IMG/VR virus record: IMGVR_UViG_3300037198_000035
Coordinates: 1 to 57,671 of that record
DNA: 57,671 nt
DNA from: a virus
Direction: 5' to 3' (one strand)
Both the position numbers and the translations under genes were made by a program. Shown piece by piece: positions 6,631-15,254 of this stretch. Below the pieces are notes generated by a model. That model was not told where the DNA came from. It searched no databases and saw nothing but the letters and a program-made list of their open reading frames with translations. The stretch's first letter is position 1, and each line of letters begins with the position of its first letter.

Positions 6631-8148
6631 ATGAAAAACCTACTCACAATCCTGTTTTTGACAGTGGCAATCACCTGCTTTGCGGGACAAAATCCGGTTC
6701 TGCAAACCATCTATACCACAGGAACCTTGGCCCAAGCCGACGCTCACATTGGAACCAACGCCATCCCATTTGCCACGCCCGCCCAAACTGCGGCAGGAAC
6801 TTCGACAACCTTGGCTGTGAATCCGTATGACATAGGACAGACATTTTGGACGTACGCAGATTTGACAAACAATTTGGCGACCAATGGCGTTACAGCCTAC
6901 TCCGCCATCAGTGGCTCCGCGGCCACGGCGGGGACTGCGAACGCCCTATCATATCAAGACTCCACAAACTGCTGGTTTGTCGCATCGTGGGGAAGTTCAA
7001 CTGGTGTGTTTGGCTCAAAGGCTTACCCGCTCAACAATTTCAGCAACGCGATTGTGCAACTGGCGGCGAATCCGGCTACCCTTGGAAACGGTCTGATTAA
7101 AACCTTTCCTGGTGACGTAGTTCTAATGGTTCAATGTTGGCTTACGAATAATCAGGTTGTGATGATTGTCAGCGACCCAAGTACAACCATTTCAAACATA
7201 ACGGCAGGCTGTAAAGGGTTTTATCAGCTTTACACCAATTCGACCCTTACAGTAAATGGCGGTCGGTTGGCGGAAAATGCCACATCCGCTAGTTTCTTTT
7301 GTCCGATTGGCACGAACAACACGTTGAACATTTGGAACACGATTGACATGCCTGCGCATGATTTCATTTACCAGCATAATGGCGTTGGCGTCTTTGGTAC
7401 GGCTCAGTTTCTTACCATTGATGTCGAAAATAATTTGATTATTCCCAGCAGCGCAGGAGCCGATTTTACTTACCTTGACAAACTAGGAGTTGGCGCGGAG
7501 GGAAACTCGATTGAACGAATAAGAAACTGTTTGTTTGTATGGAATGACGGTGGATATTCCCCCATTAAGAACAATGGGAATCATTTGCACTGGTTGCTTG
7601 AAAATGATGTTTTTGAAGACGTAAATTTTAGCGGCCTCGGGAATACGTTCCCAATTGTAAATGTGGTTTCTGCCACTTCATCAGCCGACATTTTCAACTG
7701 TTCGGCAATCAGTTACGCTGGCGCGACAAACCAACTAATCAATGTAACGTCTGGGGGGACAGTAATCTTGCACTCACCGTTCGGTTTGTCTTCGCAGTGG
7801 AACAATGATGGAGCCAGCACCATTCAACTTGCCTATTTAGATGTCGGAAATTCAGGGTCAACAAATTACACCGGAACTTTCATTGGCCAAGGCCCAACAC
7901 TGTCTAATGTCCCTTCATCAAGTGTCTCGGTTGACACCACTATGAGTAGTACACCAACAGTGAATGCTTATGGTCAAACAAATTACTTCTTATCTGTAAC
8001 TAACATCACTGCTCTGTCAACAATCAGAGGCATCCATTATGTGCCTAGTATGACCTTCAGCAATCACAATACCGGCTACATGCTTGGGACAAATGTACTT
8101 GGTATGCCGATAATGTGGGCAGTTTCAACCAACATCATAACCTACTGA
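6631..8148 (+). CDS. Exported fibre-like protein, 505 aa, signal peptide
   Basis: The protein starts 'MKNLLTILFLTVAITCFAG', a clear Sec signal peptide, followed by a long beta-rich body with many Asn, Thr and Ser residues and repeated short strands, as in beta-helix or fibre proteins. The upstream extension of this frame overlaps the preceding gene, and the ATG at 6631 gives the signal peptide, so this start is chosen. The stop overlaps the next start as TGATG. A secreted fibre-like protein in a phage structural operon is unexpected, since virion proteins are normally assembled in the cytoplasm. Confidence 0.75.
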   Translation: MKNLLTILFLTVAITCFAGQNPVLQTIYTTGTLAQADAHIGTNAIPFATPAQTAAGTSTTLAVNPYDIGQTFWTYADLTNNLATNGVTAYSAISGSAATAGTANALSYQDSTNCWFVASWGSSTGVFGSKAYPLNNFSNAIVQLAANPATLGNGLIKTFPGDVVLMVQCWLTNNQVVMIVSDPSTTISNITAGCKGFYQLYTNSTLTVNGGRLAENATSASFFCPIGTNNTLNIWNTIDMPAHDFIYQHNGVGVFGTAQFLTIDVENNLIIPSSAGADFTYLDKLGVGAEGNSIERIRNCLFVWNDGGYSPIKNNGNHLHWLLENDVFEDVNFSGLGNTFPIVNVVSATSSADIFNCSAISYAGATNQLINVTSGGTVILHSPFGLSSQWNNDGASTIQLAYLDVGNSGSTNYTGTFIGQGPTLSNVPSSSVSVDTTMSSTPTVNAYGQTNYFLSVTNITALSTIRGIHYVPSMTFSNHNTGYMLGTNVLGMPIMWAVSTNIITY

Positions 8149-9035
8149 TGAAACTGATTGCAGTCATACTATTTGTAGCCCTGTCTGGAATCGCATTCGG
8201 TCAGAATGTGACAAACCAGTTTGGTGGACAGCCGTCGTTTGCCGGGCAACTGATATCCGCCGTGCCAAGTGCTGCTGCTATTCCTTATCCCTTGTTGCTC
8301 GATTTGAATCCTGATTTGGGAGTTTTCTCTGATGCGGGAACCACACCGGCAACCAATACTGGAATTATTATACAATGGAACGACCAGAGCGGAAACGGGT
8401 ATAATTTTAGTGGAGGGACTACCCTAGAAACGAACATTGCCAATGGACATTCCGTTGTCCGTTTCTTGGCTTCTGCCCTCGGTGGAGGCACTGGCAATTC
8501 AATGGCCAATACCACACTTGTTCATCCGTGTCCATTGGTTGTGTTTCTGGTAATGGCCACATCTTCATCTGATTGGAGTTTGGGGGAGACTATTTATAGC
8601 AGCCCTATTTCTTCTAGTACTCCCAGTTTGGGTGGAGCAGATTTTGGCTATGGAACCCCCCATCTTAATGCGATGTCCGCAGGAAACCCCGGACTCATTC
8701 CCGCTACTGCTTTTCCCACTAGTGGGTTCAATTTGATAACCATCTCTTGGGCCGTTTCTTCCATTAATATAAGATTAAATGGAATTGATATTGGAAGCAG
8801 TAGTGGTGGAACGAGTGTGGGGTTTAATGGTTTGGTTATCAATCCTTCATTTTTGTCCTACTGTGACATTGCTCGCTTCGCAATCAGTACCAACGCCAGC
8901 CTATCGTCTGTTACCAACATTGAAAACGTGTTGATGACTAATTACATAACTGGGTCAGTGTCACTAAACTACCTTCTCGACCCCAACGGCCTAACAATTT
9001 TTGACCCGGCCGGAAATCCAATTATATCATTATGA
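8148..9035 (+). CDS. Exported beta-sandwich-like protein, 295 aa, signal peptide
   Basis: Begins 'MKLIAVILFVALSGIAFGQ', a Sec signal peptide. The body includes 'YPLLLDLNPDLGVFSDAGTTPATNTGIIIQWNDQSGNGYNF' type sequence, which recalls LamG/concanavalin-like lectin domains found in secreted proteins and fibres; that is a resemblance only. It begins inside the stop codon of the previous gene (TGATG) and ends in an ATGA overlap with the next, so the three are translated as a unit. Confidence 0.7.
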   Translation: MKLIAVILFVALSGIAFGQNVTNQFGGQPSFAGQLISAVPSAAAIPYPLLLDLNPDLGVFSDAGTTPATNTGIIIQWNDQSGNGYNFSGGTTLETNIANGHSVVRFLASALGGGTGNSMANTTLVHPCPLVVFLVMATSSSDWSLGETIYSSPISSSTPSLGGADFGYGTPHLNAMSAGNPGLIPATAFPTSGFNLITISWAVSSINIRLNGIDIGSSSGGTSVGFNGLVINPSFLSYCDIARFAISTNASLSSVTNIENVLMTNYITGSVSLNYLLDPNGLTIFDPAGNPIISL

Positions 9036-10000
9036 AAAAGTTAATCGTCTCTATCTATGTTTTATTAACAGCCCTTAATATCTTTGCACAAGGAACAGTA
9101 GTAACAAACTATCCTTATGAGCCTCAGATGAGTAATGGGCAGACAATTCTAATCGTTGATGCGGCCCATTTAACAATGTATCAAATTGATAAGACTAACG
9201 TGTCCCTGACTGCAGGCGACAACGCGAACACAAACGGCACACCGCAGGCGTGGAGTGGGACGAATTACTTTACCAATCCGAGCAATACTTTCACCGGAAC
9301 TTTCACCGGCAGCGGCCCCAACCTGACGAACCTGAATCCCGCAAACCTGTCTGCCGGGAATTTGCCTGCGACTGTCACCAACACCGCGCCACTCAACTCA
9401 GCGAACCTGACTGGCACCTTGCCGATGGGCACCTTGACCGCGTCCGGCACAAATCTGCCCGGCGGTGTGCTGATAACAGATGGTGTTGGTAGCAGGAGTT
9501 ACACCAACAGCCTGGTTGGGTTATCTAACATCACCGCTTCTGGCAACGTCACTGCTTCAACCTTCAGCGGTGGCGTTGCGTCCACCAACCTGACCGGCAC
9601 TGTTCCGCCGGAGCGGTTGCCGATTTGGATATGGCAGACAAATGTGCTTTATTCTCAGGGGTCCGCCACAGTATATTTATTTACCAACAACTTCCTGCTT
9701 ACCAATTCTGGGTCGGTATTTATTGACTGCACTGCTGTCGGAGACTGTCTAACCAACATTTTGCAGGGGTCTTTTGTTCAAGAGAAAATGATAAAATACT
9801 GCGCTCCAACTTCAAATGCCACTCCCACGGTTGTTGGGGCATCTTTATATTCCGCTAGTCAGTCCCTTGGGTCGTCAGTCAGCATAAATGCGACGGCCGC
9901 GGCGGGCGGATTAGTGGAAATGTTTACGGGCGGGTTGGCAACCACGAACAATTACAAAATTGTAGTCATTTGGAAAACGCTTCAACAAGCAGGCCCATGA
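9032..10000 (+). CDS. Exported fibre-like protein, 322 aa, signal peptide
   Basis: The N-terminus 'MKKLIVSIYVLLTALNIFAQ' is a signal peptide. The middle contains several copies of a short motif of the kind 'F(T/S)G.(G)..LTNL.....SGNLP..V' (about residues 85-200), a repeat seen in secreted proteins and fibre shafts that form beta-helical stacks. The C-terminal 100 residues form a separate beta-rich domain. ATGA overlaps link it to both neighbours. Confidence 0.7.
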   Translation: MKKLIVSIYVLLTALNIFAQGTVVTNYPYEPQMSNGQTILIVDAAHLTMYQIDKTNVSLTAGDNANTNGTPQAWSGTNYFTNPSNTFTGTFTGSGPNLTNLNPANLSAGNLPATVTNTAPLNSANLTGTLPMGTLTASGTNLPGGVLITDGVGSRSYTNSLVGLSNITASGNVTASTFSGGVASTNLTGTVPPERLPIWIWQTNVLYSQGSATVYLFTNNFLLTNSGSVFIDCTAVGDCLTNILQGSFVQEKMIKYCAPTSNATPTVVGASLYSASQSLGSSVSINATAAAGGLVEMFTGGLATTNNYKIVVIWKTLQQAGP

Positions 10001-10059
10001 AAACCATCCTCCTACTCCTACTATCCCTGTTGGATGGCATTGACTATTTGACGCCATGA
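9997..10059 (+). CDS. Micro-ORF, 20-aa hydrophobic peptide
   Basis: Starts within the stop codon of the previous gene (ATGA) and ends in another ATGA overlap with the next micro-ORF. The peptide is mostly Leu and Ile ('TILLLLLSLLDGIDYL') and could insert in a membrane or be the residue of a signal peptide. The chain of overlaps is the main support. Confidence 0.4.
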   Translation: MKTILLLLLSLLDGIDYLTP

Positions 10060-10136
10060 CCACCCTCCGAAAACTTTATCGTGGACTTGGCCTTGCGACC
10101 ATTGGCCTGCTCGTATGGGTTTTAATTTACATATGA
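10056..10136 (+). CDS. Micro-ORF, 26-aa single-span membrane peptide
   Basis: A basic N-terminus is followed by a hydrophobic segment ('LATIGLLVWVLIYI'), the layout of a small membrane peptide. It is linked by ATGA overlaps to the 20-aa frame before it and to the beta-helix gene after it, so ribosomes could pass through all four frames. Function unknown; small lysis or export factors are possibilities. Confidence 0.45.
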   Translation: MTTLRKLYRGLGLATIGLLVWVLIYI

Positions 10137-12079
10137 CCCTTCGCCTCTCCATCCTTTGCGCCCTGCTGCTGGCTGTCCCGGCGATGGCTACGACGTACTA
10201 TGTCGCAACCAATGGCAATAACTCTTGGGATGGTTCTGCACCGACGTATGTTTCGGGAACGACCGGCCCGTTTGCGGATTTCTACCCGATTAACTGGGGT
10301 AGTGCTCATGCATTGCAGCCGGGGGATACGCTTTATGTTAGGGGAGGTGTTTGGAATCACACGAATGATGGCTTAAACAACAGATTGCTCGTTGCAAATG
10401 TCTCCGCGTCTCAGGCCAGTCCTATTGTAGTCTCTAATTATCCGGGCGAATATCCCATAATTTATGGCAGTGGGCCGAACAATAATGCCATTCAACTCAC
10501 GGCCTGTTCATGGGTGAAGATTTTTGGAATCAATGTAACAAATGCCTATCGTTCCGTTCTTTGCTTTGGTGTGACAAATTGTGAGATTGCCTACTGTGAT
10601 TTTGGAGGCGGGGACACGTCAGTTGGATGCTGTTTGGCGGTGTTCTCGATGTATTCCAGTTCGCAATCGAATTGGGTTCACAACTGCACCATTCACGACG
10701 GGGGAGTTGACCCAACGGCTGTTCAGGGTAGCGGGCACAGCGCCACTTTTGGCTTGTTCTATTCGACTAATGATTGCACGGCTTACAACATCATTGAGAG
10801 TAACAATCTCTATCATGCCGGGCATGACACCCTGTCGGTCTATGGGCAGAATAATCTCGTTCAGTATAACTTCATGCACAACGAGCCGTGGTATTTTATG
10901 ACCACAAACATCAATCAAGAAGTTGGCATGAGGGACATGGAGTTGGGTGGGGAGTATTGCGTGGGAAACATCGCTCAATACAACCGATGTCAATATGCCG
11001 GGATTACGCCGAACAGTGGTTCTCATGGGATTGAGTTTGACGGGGCATCGTTAAATATCATGCGGATGAATACACTCGCTAACAACGACTTTGCCGGACT
11101 TGTTATTTATCCCAAGCCCGGCACGGCAAACTGGTATTTCGGCAGCAATTACTTTTACAATAATACCATAGTAGGCAATGGGTTTGGCAGCACGAACTTA
11201 AACCAAACCTACGAGTGGAGTGTCGCTTCGGTAATGACTACCGGAACGACCAATAACTTTTTTGTGAACAACCTCTATTGGGGCAATGAGACTAATTATT
11301 ACAGTGGCGTCGCGCTCTTGATGGTCAACAACTCATCTGGAATTGGTCTTTGGCGGAACAACCTCACAAACGTCAATCCCATGTTCGCGGACACGACGCT
11401 TGGCGGGCCATTCAGTCAGACACAGCCAGACTATCATTTGACTACAGGCAGTCCAGCGATTGATGCAGGGGTTTTCTTGACAACCATCACCAGTGCGAGC
11501 GGTAGCAGCACGACATTTAATGTCGGTGATGCGAATTACTTTTACGCGGGTTTGACAGCCGCCGGACACACAATTCCGGGGGACACAATTCAACTGCAAG
11601 GTCAAACCAATACAGTTACGATTACCTCCATTTCTGGAAACACACTCACGGTGAACAGTTCGGTGACGTGGACGAATGGGCAGGGCGTGGCTTTGTCTTA
11701 TTCCGGTAGTGCGCCAGATGTCGGGGCATTTGAGTTTATGACCAGTCAGCCAACAACGAATTTGATCCCGGCCGGGGCGGTGTATGATGTGGCGGGCCGG
11801 TATTATCTTCGTGGTTCCGATGGGTACAATCCGAATGCGACCATTTTACAACTTGGAGGAACGTATCTTATGACATTTGGAGCCAATGAATTTAGACTGT
11901 CCCCATTTGGTGGGGCGAATGTTATGGGGCCGTCTTATCAATGGACGTATCCCGACCCGGCTGTGGGAGATTTGGGTTCTTGGTTGGTAGGAACCAGCCC
12001 CGGCGCACCCGTCACCGCAATCTTGACATCAAACACGCCGCCAACGGGCTTGAAAGTTTACGCACCAGTGAGGAAATGA
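10133..12079 (+). CDS. Exported right-handed beta-helix protein (pectate-lyase-like), 648 aa
   Basis: The signal peptide 'LRLSILCALLLAVPAMA' is followed by 'YYVATNGNNSWDGS' and a long body of parallel-beta-helix rungs rich in Asn, typical of secreted pectate-lyase-like proteins. At about residues 440-545 'YHLTTGSPAIDAG' and 'APDVGAFEF' match the choice-of-anchor Q type end of bacterial secreted beta-helix proteins. The last 100 residues repeat the module of the 5833-6363 product. It is a likely polysaccharide-binding or depolymerase protein. Start 10133 is chosen for the ATGA overlap and signal peptide. Confidence 0.8.
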   Translation: MTLRLSILCALLLAVPAMATTYYVATNGNNSWDGSAPTYVSGTTGPFADFYPINWGSAHALQPGDTLYVRGGVWNHTNDGLNNRLLVANVSASQASPIVVSNYPGEYPIIYGSGPNNNAIQLTACSWVKIFGINVTNAYRSVLCFGVTNCEIAYCDFGGGDTSVGCCLAVFSMYSSSQSNWVHNCTIHDGGVDPTAVQGSGHSATFGLFYSTNDCTAYNIIESNNLYHAGHDTLSVYGQNNLVQYNFMHNEPWYFMTTNINQEVGMRDMELGGEYCVGNIAQYNRCQYAGITPNSGSHGIEFDGASLNIMRMNTLANNDFAGLVIYPKPGTANWYFGSNYFYNNTIVGNGFGSTNLNQTYEWSVASVMTTGTTNNFFVNNLYWGNETNYYSGVALLMVNNSSGIGLWRNNLTNVNPMFADTTLGGPFSQTQPDYHLTTGSPAIDAGVFLTTITSASGSSTTFNVGDANYFYAGLTAAGHTIPGDTIQLQGQTNTVTITSISGNTLTVNSSVTWTNGQGVALSYSGSAPDVGAFEFMTSQPTTNLIPAGAVYDVAGRYYLRGSDGYNPNATILQLGGTYLMTFGANEFRLSPFGGANVMGPSYQWTYPDPAVGDLGSWLVGTSPGAPVTAILTSNTPPTGLKVYAPVRK

Positions 12080-12087
12080 AAGGGTGA

Positions 12088-12522
12088 ATGGACAATATGA
12101 AACTCGAATCCGAATCCGAATCCGAATTAAGAGACGAACGCCGCGAAGAACGCAAAGAGCAGCGCAGAGAATTGCGACAGATGCGCGACAATGGAATTAT
12201 TGGAGAAAAAACACCCATTCGGATTGGGTTGTTGTTGACCATCGCACTTCTTTTAACTGGAGGATTTGGCACTTCTATTTGGTGGGCGGCAACAATCTCA
12301 ACGAAGTTGGATGCCATCATTATCAGTCAAGGCGTACAGACTGCCGCCATCGCAACAACCCAAACAGACGTGGCCGACTTGAAAGCGTGGCGGAAGGTGG
12401 TGGATGTAGCCGGAACTCCATCAGCAAGTGCCAGATTGAATGCTTTGGGCGAGAAATTAAACACGGTTGAGGAAATGATAAAAATGCACATAGCCAAGGA
12501 AGATAGAACAAAAACAAATTGA
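12088..12522 (+). CDS. Single-span membrane protein with charged N-terminus, 144 aa
   Basis: A highly charged N-terminal region (Glu-Ser repeats encoded by four TCCGAA units, then Arg/Glu-rich) is followed by a membrane segment at about residues 46-68 and a helical C-terminal part likely to be periplasmic. This layout resembles phage membrane-anchored lysis accessories such as inner spanins, but no lipoprotein partner overlaps it. It precedes the holin-like gene by 4 bases. Confidence 0.6.
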   Translation: MDNMKLESESESELRDERREERKEQRRELRQMRDNGIIGEKTPIRIGLLLTIALLLTGGFGTSIWWAATISTKLDAIIISQGVQTAAIATTQTDVADLKAWRKVVDVAGTPSASARLNALGEKLNTVEEMIKMHIAKEDRTKTN

Positions 12523-12526
12523 GATT

Positions 12527-12811
12527 ATGATTCAAAAACTGTTTGCCCATTGGAAAACAACGTCTGCCGGTTTGCTGATGATTCTCGGTTCAGTCGTTCA
12601 TCTTGTGTTTTCCGTTCGCGCCCATACCGCCGACGAAAACACATGGACAATTTCATTGACGGCCATCATTGGGGGAATCGGATTGATGTTTTCTGGCGAT
12701 GCCGCAAACTCTGAAAAGAACTCCGTTGCGATTGACAAGATCAATCTTGAAGGCCCGGATGCCTCTGCTGCGCCACTGGCAGCCACGTCAGCCGTTCCGC
12801 CAACGCCATAA
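12527..12811 (+). CDS. Holin-like membrane protein, 94 aa
   Basis: Two predicted membrane segments ('SAGLLMILGSVVHLVFSV' and 'ISLTAIIGGIGLMFSG') separated by a short loop, with a polar Ala/Pro-rich C-terminal tail. This matches the two-span phage holins that often start 'WKTT.AG'. It would open the inner membrane at lysis. The location between a charged single-span protein and an endopeptidase-containing region supports it. Confidence 0.65.
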   Translation: MIQKLFAHWKTTSAGLLMILGSVVHLVFSVRAHTADENTWTISLTAIIGGIGLMFSGDAANSEKNSVAIDKINLEGPDASAAPLAATSAVPPTP

Positions 12812-12857
12812 TTTCACGCTGGCAATTCAAAGAAAACGCAGTATCCTTTAATTCACC

Positions 12858-13532
12858 ATGAAAAAAACACTCCTAATCCTAACGGCGGTGGCGGCTATGC
12901 TGGCCATCGGTTTTACGGCACAGGCGCAGACCTACACAACGAACGTAGTCTTCACCGCAGTCACGAACGCAAATGGGCAGATCGTCACTACCGAGACTGA
13001 CACAATCAATGTGGCGATTCCAGCGCCCGTCACGAACGTCGTCGTAATCGTTCAGACGAACGGAGTTACACCCCCGCCCACCGCTCAAAGCTTTCTAAGC
13101 ACGGCTTGGAACGACTTCAAGGGAGCAACGAATTATGCCATTGCGCCATACGCGACCTATGCGCCCAGTGCGCCAACAAAGATTGGCGGGGGCATCCTCG
13201 GCATTTACAACGTCAACAACTACGTTGGGGCGGGCCTTGGTCTTGACTGGCTCGGCGATTTTAGCATGGTGTCAGGCAACATCCAGTTGAAGTTGCCGAT
13301 CAGCGTGGGGCAGTCCATTAAATTTACTCCGTTTGTTCTCGGCGGAATTGGCGCTCCATTCTCAGGCGGAAGTGGCGCGTCCTTAATTGAAGATGCTGGT
13401 GCTTATGCCCAATTTGGGCATCTGTGGGGTGGCCAATTTGTCGTTGGTGCGAGTTACGGAAAATGGCTTGGCAGCGGGCCTTATGATGTGACGCGCTATC
13501 ACGGTTTCCTTGGCTGGATGAAAGGATTCTAA
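12858..13532 (+). CDS. Outer-membrane beta-barrel-like protein, 224 aa, signal peptide
   Basis: The signal peptide 'TLLILTAVAAMLAIGFTAQA' is followed by a Thr/Val-rich linker, then alternating strands such as 'KIGGGILGIYNVNNYVGAGL', 'GNIQLKLPISVGQSIKFTPF' and 'GGQFVVGASYGKWLG'. It ends in 'GFLGWMKGF', with the C-terminal Phe recognised by the barrel assembly machinery. It is probably inserted in the host outer membrane, as with the Lom/Ail-type proteins of some phages. Possible roles are superinfection exclusion or altering the cell surface. Confidence 0.7.
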   Translation: MKKTLLILTAVAAMLAIGFTAQAQTYTTNVVFTAVTNANGQIVTTETDTINVAIPAPVTNVVVIVQTNGVTPPPTAQSFLSTAWNDFKGATNYAIAPYATYAPSAPTKIGGGILGIYNVNNYVGAGLGLDWLGDFSMVSGNIQLKLPISVGQSIKFTPFVLGGIGAPFSGGSGASLIEDAGAYAQFGHLWGGQFVVGASYGKWLGSGPYDVTRYHGFLGWMKGF

Positions 13533-13550
13533 TTTTGGGGTAGGGTTGTC

Positions 13551-13585
13551 GGGCGGCACTGGCTCCGTATGGGGCACCGCCGCCC
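13551..13585 (+). terminator. Possible terminator hairpin
   Basis: GGGCGGC (13551-13557) pairs with GCCGCCC (13579-13585) 19 bases after the outer-membrane protein gene. The loop is long and the T-run that follows (TGTTTT) is short, so termination may be partial. Confidence 0.3.
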
Positions 13586-13743
13586 GCAATGTTTTGTGAA
13601 GGCTGACAAATCAACGTATGAGCCAAGCCACAGCCAACCAAAAACCGTCAACCGTGAAAGCGGAGGCTGGCCACCCAATGGCTGTTGGCTTCGGCGATTT
13701 GTTGGGCTGGCGCGACTATGACAACCAAAACCAAAGGAATAAT

Positions 13744-14379
13744 ATGATGCAGAATTTAATCCTGTTTGCTTGGCGACATGGAATAACCGCTTGCGAGAAA
13801 AAGGCGGAGGCAATCGCTTTGGAACGAAGGGGGCCGCTGGTCAACATCGGCGGTGGCGTCACATCAAGCCGCTGGCACAACATTCCAAAATGTGATGCGA
13901 AAATTGACGGGCTTGATTTTAACACCCACCGGCTTCCTTATCCTGACAACCAATACGGGGTTGTGGTCTGTGAACAGGTCATCGAGCACCTTCACAACAC
14001 GACTTGGTTTTTGTCGGAACTGTATCGCATTTTGAAACCGTGCGGAAAGTTGTTGCTGGCGACGGAGAATCTCGGCTCATTGCCAAACATCTTTGCATTG
14101 CTGCTCGGCGTTGCCCCGTTCAGCACCCAGCCGTGCTGCGGAAAGTATCGCGGCGGATGGAAGCAGGGTACCGCAGATAATCATGGCTTGGAAAAGAACC
14201 ATCCCTGCTATTCGGGAGTCACCGGCCATGTGCGCGTGATGACCACGAAACAGTTATGCGAATTGCTGGTTGAATCCGGGTTCATTGTGCAGGCTGTCCA
14301 CGGCTTTTCCTTCCGGCACTACATTTTAATCGAAGCAACCAAAGCCGCGACCGCGCAGCCCAACAAGGTCCTATCATGA
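13744..14379 (+). CDS. SAM-dependent methyltransferase (Methyltransf_11 type)
   Basis: A class I methyltransferase: 'LVNIGGG' (about residues 32-38) is the SAM-binding loop, followed by 'IDGLDFN', 'LPYPDNQYGVVVCEQVIEHL' and 'LYRILKPCGKLLLATEN', the standard order of the Methyltransf_11 family. The substrate is not evident; glycans, lipids and small molecules are all possible. The ATG at 13744 has AAAGGA 5 bases upstream and is preferred over an upstream in-frame ATG at 13618. The stop overlaps the next start as ATGA. Confidence 0.82.
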   Translation: MMQNLILFAWRHGITACEKKAEAIALERRGPLVNIGGGVTSSRWHNIPKCDAKIDGLDFNTHRLPYPDNQYGVVVCEQVIEHLHNTTWFLSELYRILKPCGKLLLATENLGSLPNIFALLLGVAPFSTQPCCGKYRGGWKQGTADNHGLEKNHPCYSGVTGHVRVMTTKQLCELLVESGFIVQAVHGFSFRHYILIEATKAATAQPNKVLS

Positions 14380-14843
14380 AAATTTTAATTTGGACAGCGC
14401 CGCCCACCGATTTCCTCGAAGGGGCCATTCAGTTTTTAACGCACGGCCCGGCGCATCATGTTGGATTTTTGCGCGCAAACGGACTGGTTCACGAATTGTA
14501 TCCGCCGAAGATACGCGAACGGTCAATCTCTGACGATGAAAAGAAAATCGTCCAAGTATTTTCGCTGGCCGGATTGCCGCCCGAACTGGAATCAAAGTTT
14601 GAGCGCCTGTTTGATTTGGACTTGGAGGCCGGGCTAAAATATAGCAACGCGGATTTGTTCCGGTTCCTTTTCAACGAGGAAATCCCTTTCGACCTGTCCG
14701 GCTATTGCTCTTGGTATGTCATGCGCTGCATTTCCATGTGCGCGCCGATGTGCCTGCCACTGGTCAGGTGCAGTATTGGGCAGGTCAGTCCGCGCGACCT
14801 TTACATTTCACCCCGGTTAATTGAGGAAGGCTGGCAATGTTAA
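14376..14843 (+). CDS. Permuted NlpC/P60-like peptidase or amidase
   Basis: A 155-aa protein with the order His then Cys: 'HHVGFLRANGLVHE' (His about 28) and 'DLSGYCSWYVM' (Cys about 111). This is the arrangement of circularly permuted NlpC/P60 (papain-like) proteins such as the YiiX group. Members cleave peptide or amide bonds, often in cell wall or lipids. Near holin-like and membrane genes it may act in lysis or entry. It overlaps the methyltransferase by ATGA and the following micro-ORF by 7 bases. Confidence 0.65.
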   Translation: MKILIWTAPPTDFLEGAIQFLTHGPAHHVGFLRANGLVHELYPPKIRERSISDDEKKIVQVFSLAGLPPELESKFERLFDLDLEAGLKYSNADLFRFLFNEEIPFDLSGYCSWYVMRCISMCAPMCLPLVRCSIGQVSPRDLYISPRLIEEGWQC

Positions 14844-14920
14844 CGTATGCTGTGGTAATATTTCTGTTCTCCGGCTCGGCCCTGATGCTGATTCTGGCCA
14901 TGAACGCTTTGAAGAAGTGA
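14837..14920 (+). CDS. 27-aa single-span membrane peptide
   Basis: The ATG at 14837 has a strong AGGAAGG site 6 bases upstream, inside the end of the preceding gene. The peptide is one membrane span ('YAVVIFLFSGSALMLILAM') with a basic end ('NALKK'). The ribosome binding site and overlap make it a credible gene despite its size. It may assist lysis. Confidence 0.55.
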   Translation: MLTYAVVIFLFSGSALMLILAMNALKK

Positions 14921-14975
14921 CGGGTAGGGTTTTACCCCACTTGCGTCACGCCCGATTCGGGGCTAGGGTTGGCGC

Positions 14976-15158
14976 ATGACATTAAATATTTGGTTTTGGA
15001 TTATCTACGTTGTTTGCGTTTTGTTCAGTTTGTATTTCGGCTGGCCGGAAGGCCCGGCAAATCGAACCACCTTGCGGCCACTCAGCAGCAATGTGATATT
15101 CTTCATCCTTGTTGGCATTCTCGGATGGCGGGTTTTCGGGCCTGCAATTCACGGATAA
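14976..15158 (+). CDS. 60-aa protein with two membrane segments
   Basis: Two hydrophobic stretches ('IWFWIIYVVCVLFSLYFG' and 'SSNVIFFILVGILGWRVFG') with a short polar loop, the topology of a small membrane protein. It may be a second holin or antiholin, but there is no specific motif. It is the last gene of the rightward structural and lysis block; the next gene is convergent. Confidence 0.55.
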   Translation: MTLNIWFWIIYVVCVLFSLYFGWPEGPANRTTLRPLSSNVIFFILVGILGWRVFGPAIHG

Positions 15159-15254
15159 GACAGGTTTTAGGCAAAGTTGATGCTTTTTGGGGTGAAAGTG
15201 CGGCAAATCAAGCGGTAGGAAGCCAAACCAGCCTTCTGGCGCGTCGGCAGATGG

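Noticed and set aside
13541-14970. Repeated TAGGGTT at 13541, 14925 and 14964 as a promoter motif
   Set aside because: Only three short copies at varying distance from genes and no second element; too little to call.
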